DNA of 7,613 bases from JAVKSL01 sp050744085 (GTDB lineage Bacteria > Actinomycetota > Acidimicrobiia > Acidimicrobiales > JAJPHD01), in NCBI GenBank assembly GCA_050744085.1, contig JBOGGU010000033.1, positions 1 through 7,613 on the forward strand. Direction: 5' to 3'. The notes beneath the pieces were generated by a model. That model ran no database searches and was not told the origin of the DNA. It saw only the letters and a program-made list of their open reading frames with translations. Numbering within the stretch: position 1 is the first letter of the stretch; each line of letters opens with the position of its first letter. The position numbers were made by a program, and so were the translations under genes. This document shows, in pieces, positions 6,763 to 7,613 of the stretch.

Positions 6763-7613
6763 CAGGCGTTCGCCTCCTCGGTTCGGGCGGCTTCGGCGGT
6801 TCGGGTACCGAGCCGCAGCGCCGCCCCCAACGTCGTCCAGCAGATGAACCCGATGACCACCGCGCCGACAAACACCAGGACCGTGTTCCACCCGGCGTCA
6901 CGACCCACCCGCAGGGCCCCGATCAGCAGCAGCCAGAACAGCGAGAGCGGGATGAGGGCCTTCCAGCCGAGATCCATGAGCTGGTCGTAGCGGAGCCGGG
7001 GCAGGGTGGCCCGCAACCAGACGAACCCGAAGAGGAAGGCCAGCAGCTTCACGAGGAACCAGACCGTCGGCCAGATGCCGGAGAGGAAGCTGATGTGGGG
7101 GCCGGCCGGTCCGCCCAGGAACAGGGTGATGGCGAGGGCCGAGATGGTGATGACGTTCATGTACTCGGCCAGGTAGAAGATGGCGAAGCGGATCGACGAG
7201 TACTCGGTCTGGTACCCGGCCACCAGCTCCTGCTCGGCCTCGACCAGGTCGAACGGCGGCCGGTTGAGCTCGGCGGTGATCGCGATCATGAAGAGGAAGA
7301 ACGGCACGATCCCCGTGCGGATGACGTTCCAGCTCACGAAGAACGTGTGGGACTGGGCGTCGACGATGCCCCGGGTCGACAGCGTGCCGGCCAGGAGGAC
7401 GACCATGGTGATGGTCATGCCGAGTGCAGCCTCGTAGGAGATCATCTGCGCCGAGGCGCGCACCCCGCCGAGCAGCGGGTACTTCGACCCTGACGACCAG
7501 CCCGCCAGCATCACCCCGTACACCGCGACCGACGACATGGCCAGGAGGATCAGGATGCCCACGGGGGGGTCGGCCACCTGCAGCTCGGTGCTGCGGTGGC
7601 CGAAGTGGATCAC
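6762..7613 (-). CDS. nuoH: NADH-quinone oxidoreductase subunit H (5' end cut by window)
   Basis: Membrane subunit of complex I (ND1 homologue) that forms the quinone-binding cavity with the peripheral arm and holds the acidic 'E-channel'. The C-terminal 283 residues are visible. The N-terminal part, probably about 100 residues or more, lies beyond 7613. The GTG at the window edge encodes an internal valine (VIHFGHRSTELQVAD), not a start. About seven hydrophobic segments remain. Key motifs, numbered from the window edge, are ISYEAALG (E61), AELNRPPFDLVEAEQELVAG (E115, D122, E125, E127, E129), the following YQTEYSSIRF, and LRATLPRLRYDQLMDLGWK (about 200-218). The acidic loop is the family hallmark at the quinone site. 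The C-terminus ends in a polar tail with several glutamates and alanines. The TGA stop overlaps the nuoI ATG by one base. Confidence 0.97.
   Translation of the reverse strand: MIHFGHRSTELQVADPPVGILILLAMSSVAVYGVMLAGWSSGSKYPLLGGVRASAQMISYEAALGMTITMVVLLAGTLSTRGIVDAQSHTFFVSWNVIRTGIVPFFLFMIAITAELNRPPFDLVEAEQELVAGYQTEYSSIRFAIFYLAEYMNVITISALAITLFLGGPAGPHISFLSGIWPTVWFLVKLLAFLFGFVWLRATLPRLRYDQLMDLGWKALIPLSLFWLLLIGALRVGRDAGWNTVLVFVGAVVIGFICWTTLGAALRLGTRTAEAARTEEANA
6773..6779 (-). promoter_or_regulatory. Ribosome binding site for nuoI
   Basis: GAGGAGG on the minus strand, 10 bases before ATG 6762, lying inside the last codons of nuoH. It decides the nuoI start in favour of 6762 rather than an in-frame ATG further upstream. 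Confidence 0.75.

Noticed and set aside
6763..6891. Upstream extension of nuoI to an in-frame ATG at 6891
   Set aside because: The 43 extra residues overlap the conserved end of nuoH in another frame and do not resemble NuoI. The ATG at 6762 has a good ribosome binding site and normal coupling.
7611..7613. GTG at the window edge as the start of nuoH
   Set aside because: The following residues (IHFGHRSTELQVAD) are internal NuoH sequence. The N-terminal helices are missing, so the gene is cut by the window.
1..7613. Search for a hidden accessory or defence system, mobile element, CRISPR or RNA gene
   Set aside because: Seven contiguous conserved nuo genes cover all but 31 bases of the window. 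I saw no terminal inverted repeats, spaced direct repeats, tRNA-like folds or foreign-composition segment.

Overview
The window is the distal half of a nuo operon, which encodes the proton-pumping type I NADH dehydrogenase (respiratory complex I). Everything recognisable lies on the minus strand. Read 5'->3' on that strand, the order is nuoH (5' end cut by the window edge), nuoI, nuoJ, nuoK, nuoL, nuoM, nuoN (3' end cut by the other edge). This is the canonical bacterial H-I-J-K-L-M-N order. The genes for the electron-input modules (nuoA to nuoG) would be expected just beyond position 7613.

The DNA is strongly GC-rich by eye. Five of the six visible gene starts are GTG, and stops are TGA or TAG. 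Together with the flavour of the NuoI and NuoH sequences, this suggests a high-GC actinobacterial lineage, possibly Acidimicrobiia-like. That placement is inference; the window contains no rRNA or other taxonomic marker.

Layout: nuoH 7613-6762, nuoI 6762-6157, nuoJ 6157-5555, nuoK 5558-5253, nuoL 5240-3216, nuoM 3196-1526, nuoN 1529-1. H/I and I/J share one base (TGATG and TAGTG). J/K and M/N overlap by four bases (GTGA). The only non-coding gaps are 12 bp (K/L) and 19 bp (L/M). I see no internal promoter, terminator, RNA gene, mobile element or CRISPR, which fits one translationally coupled transcript. nuoN is open to the window edge and has no stop here.

Functionally, NuoI carries two [4Fe-4S] clusters that pass electrons to quinone bound at the NuoH interface. 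NuoH, J and K make up the proximal membrane arm with the acidic/aromatic proton path. NuoL, M and N are the three antiporter-like pump subunits. The catalytic lysines, glutamates and cysteines I looked for are mostly intact, so the complex looks functional.

This is an ordinary, conserved housekeeping region and I found no new system. The points most worth a second look are modest. Gly/Ala/Pro-rich expansions sit in the same position (just after TM13) of all three antiporter-like subunits. NuoL has two substitutions near conserved functional residues. A 14-bp tandem duplication spans the nuoL stop codon.
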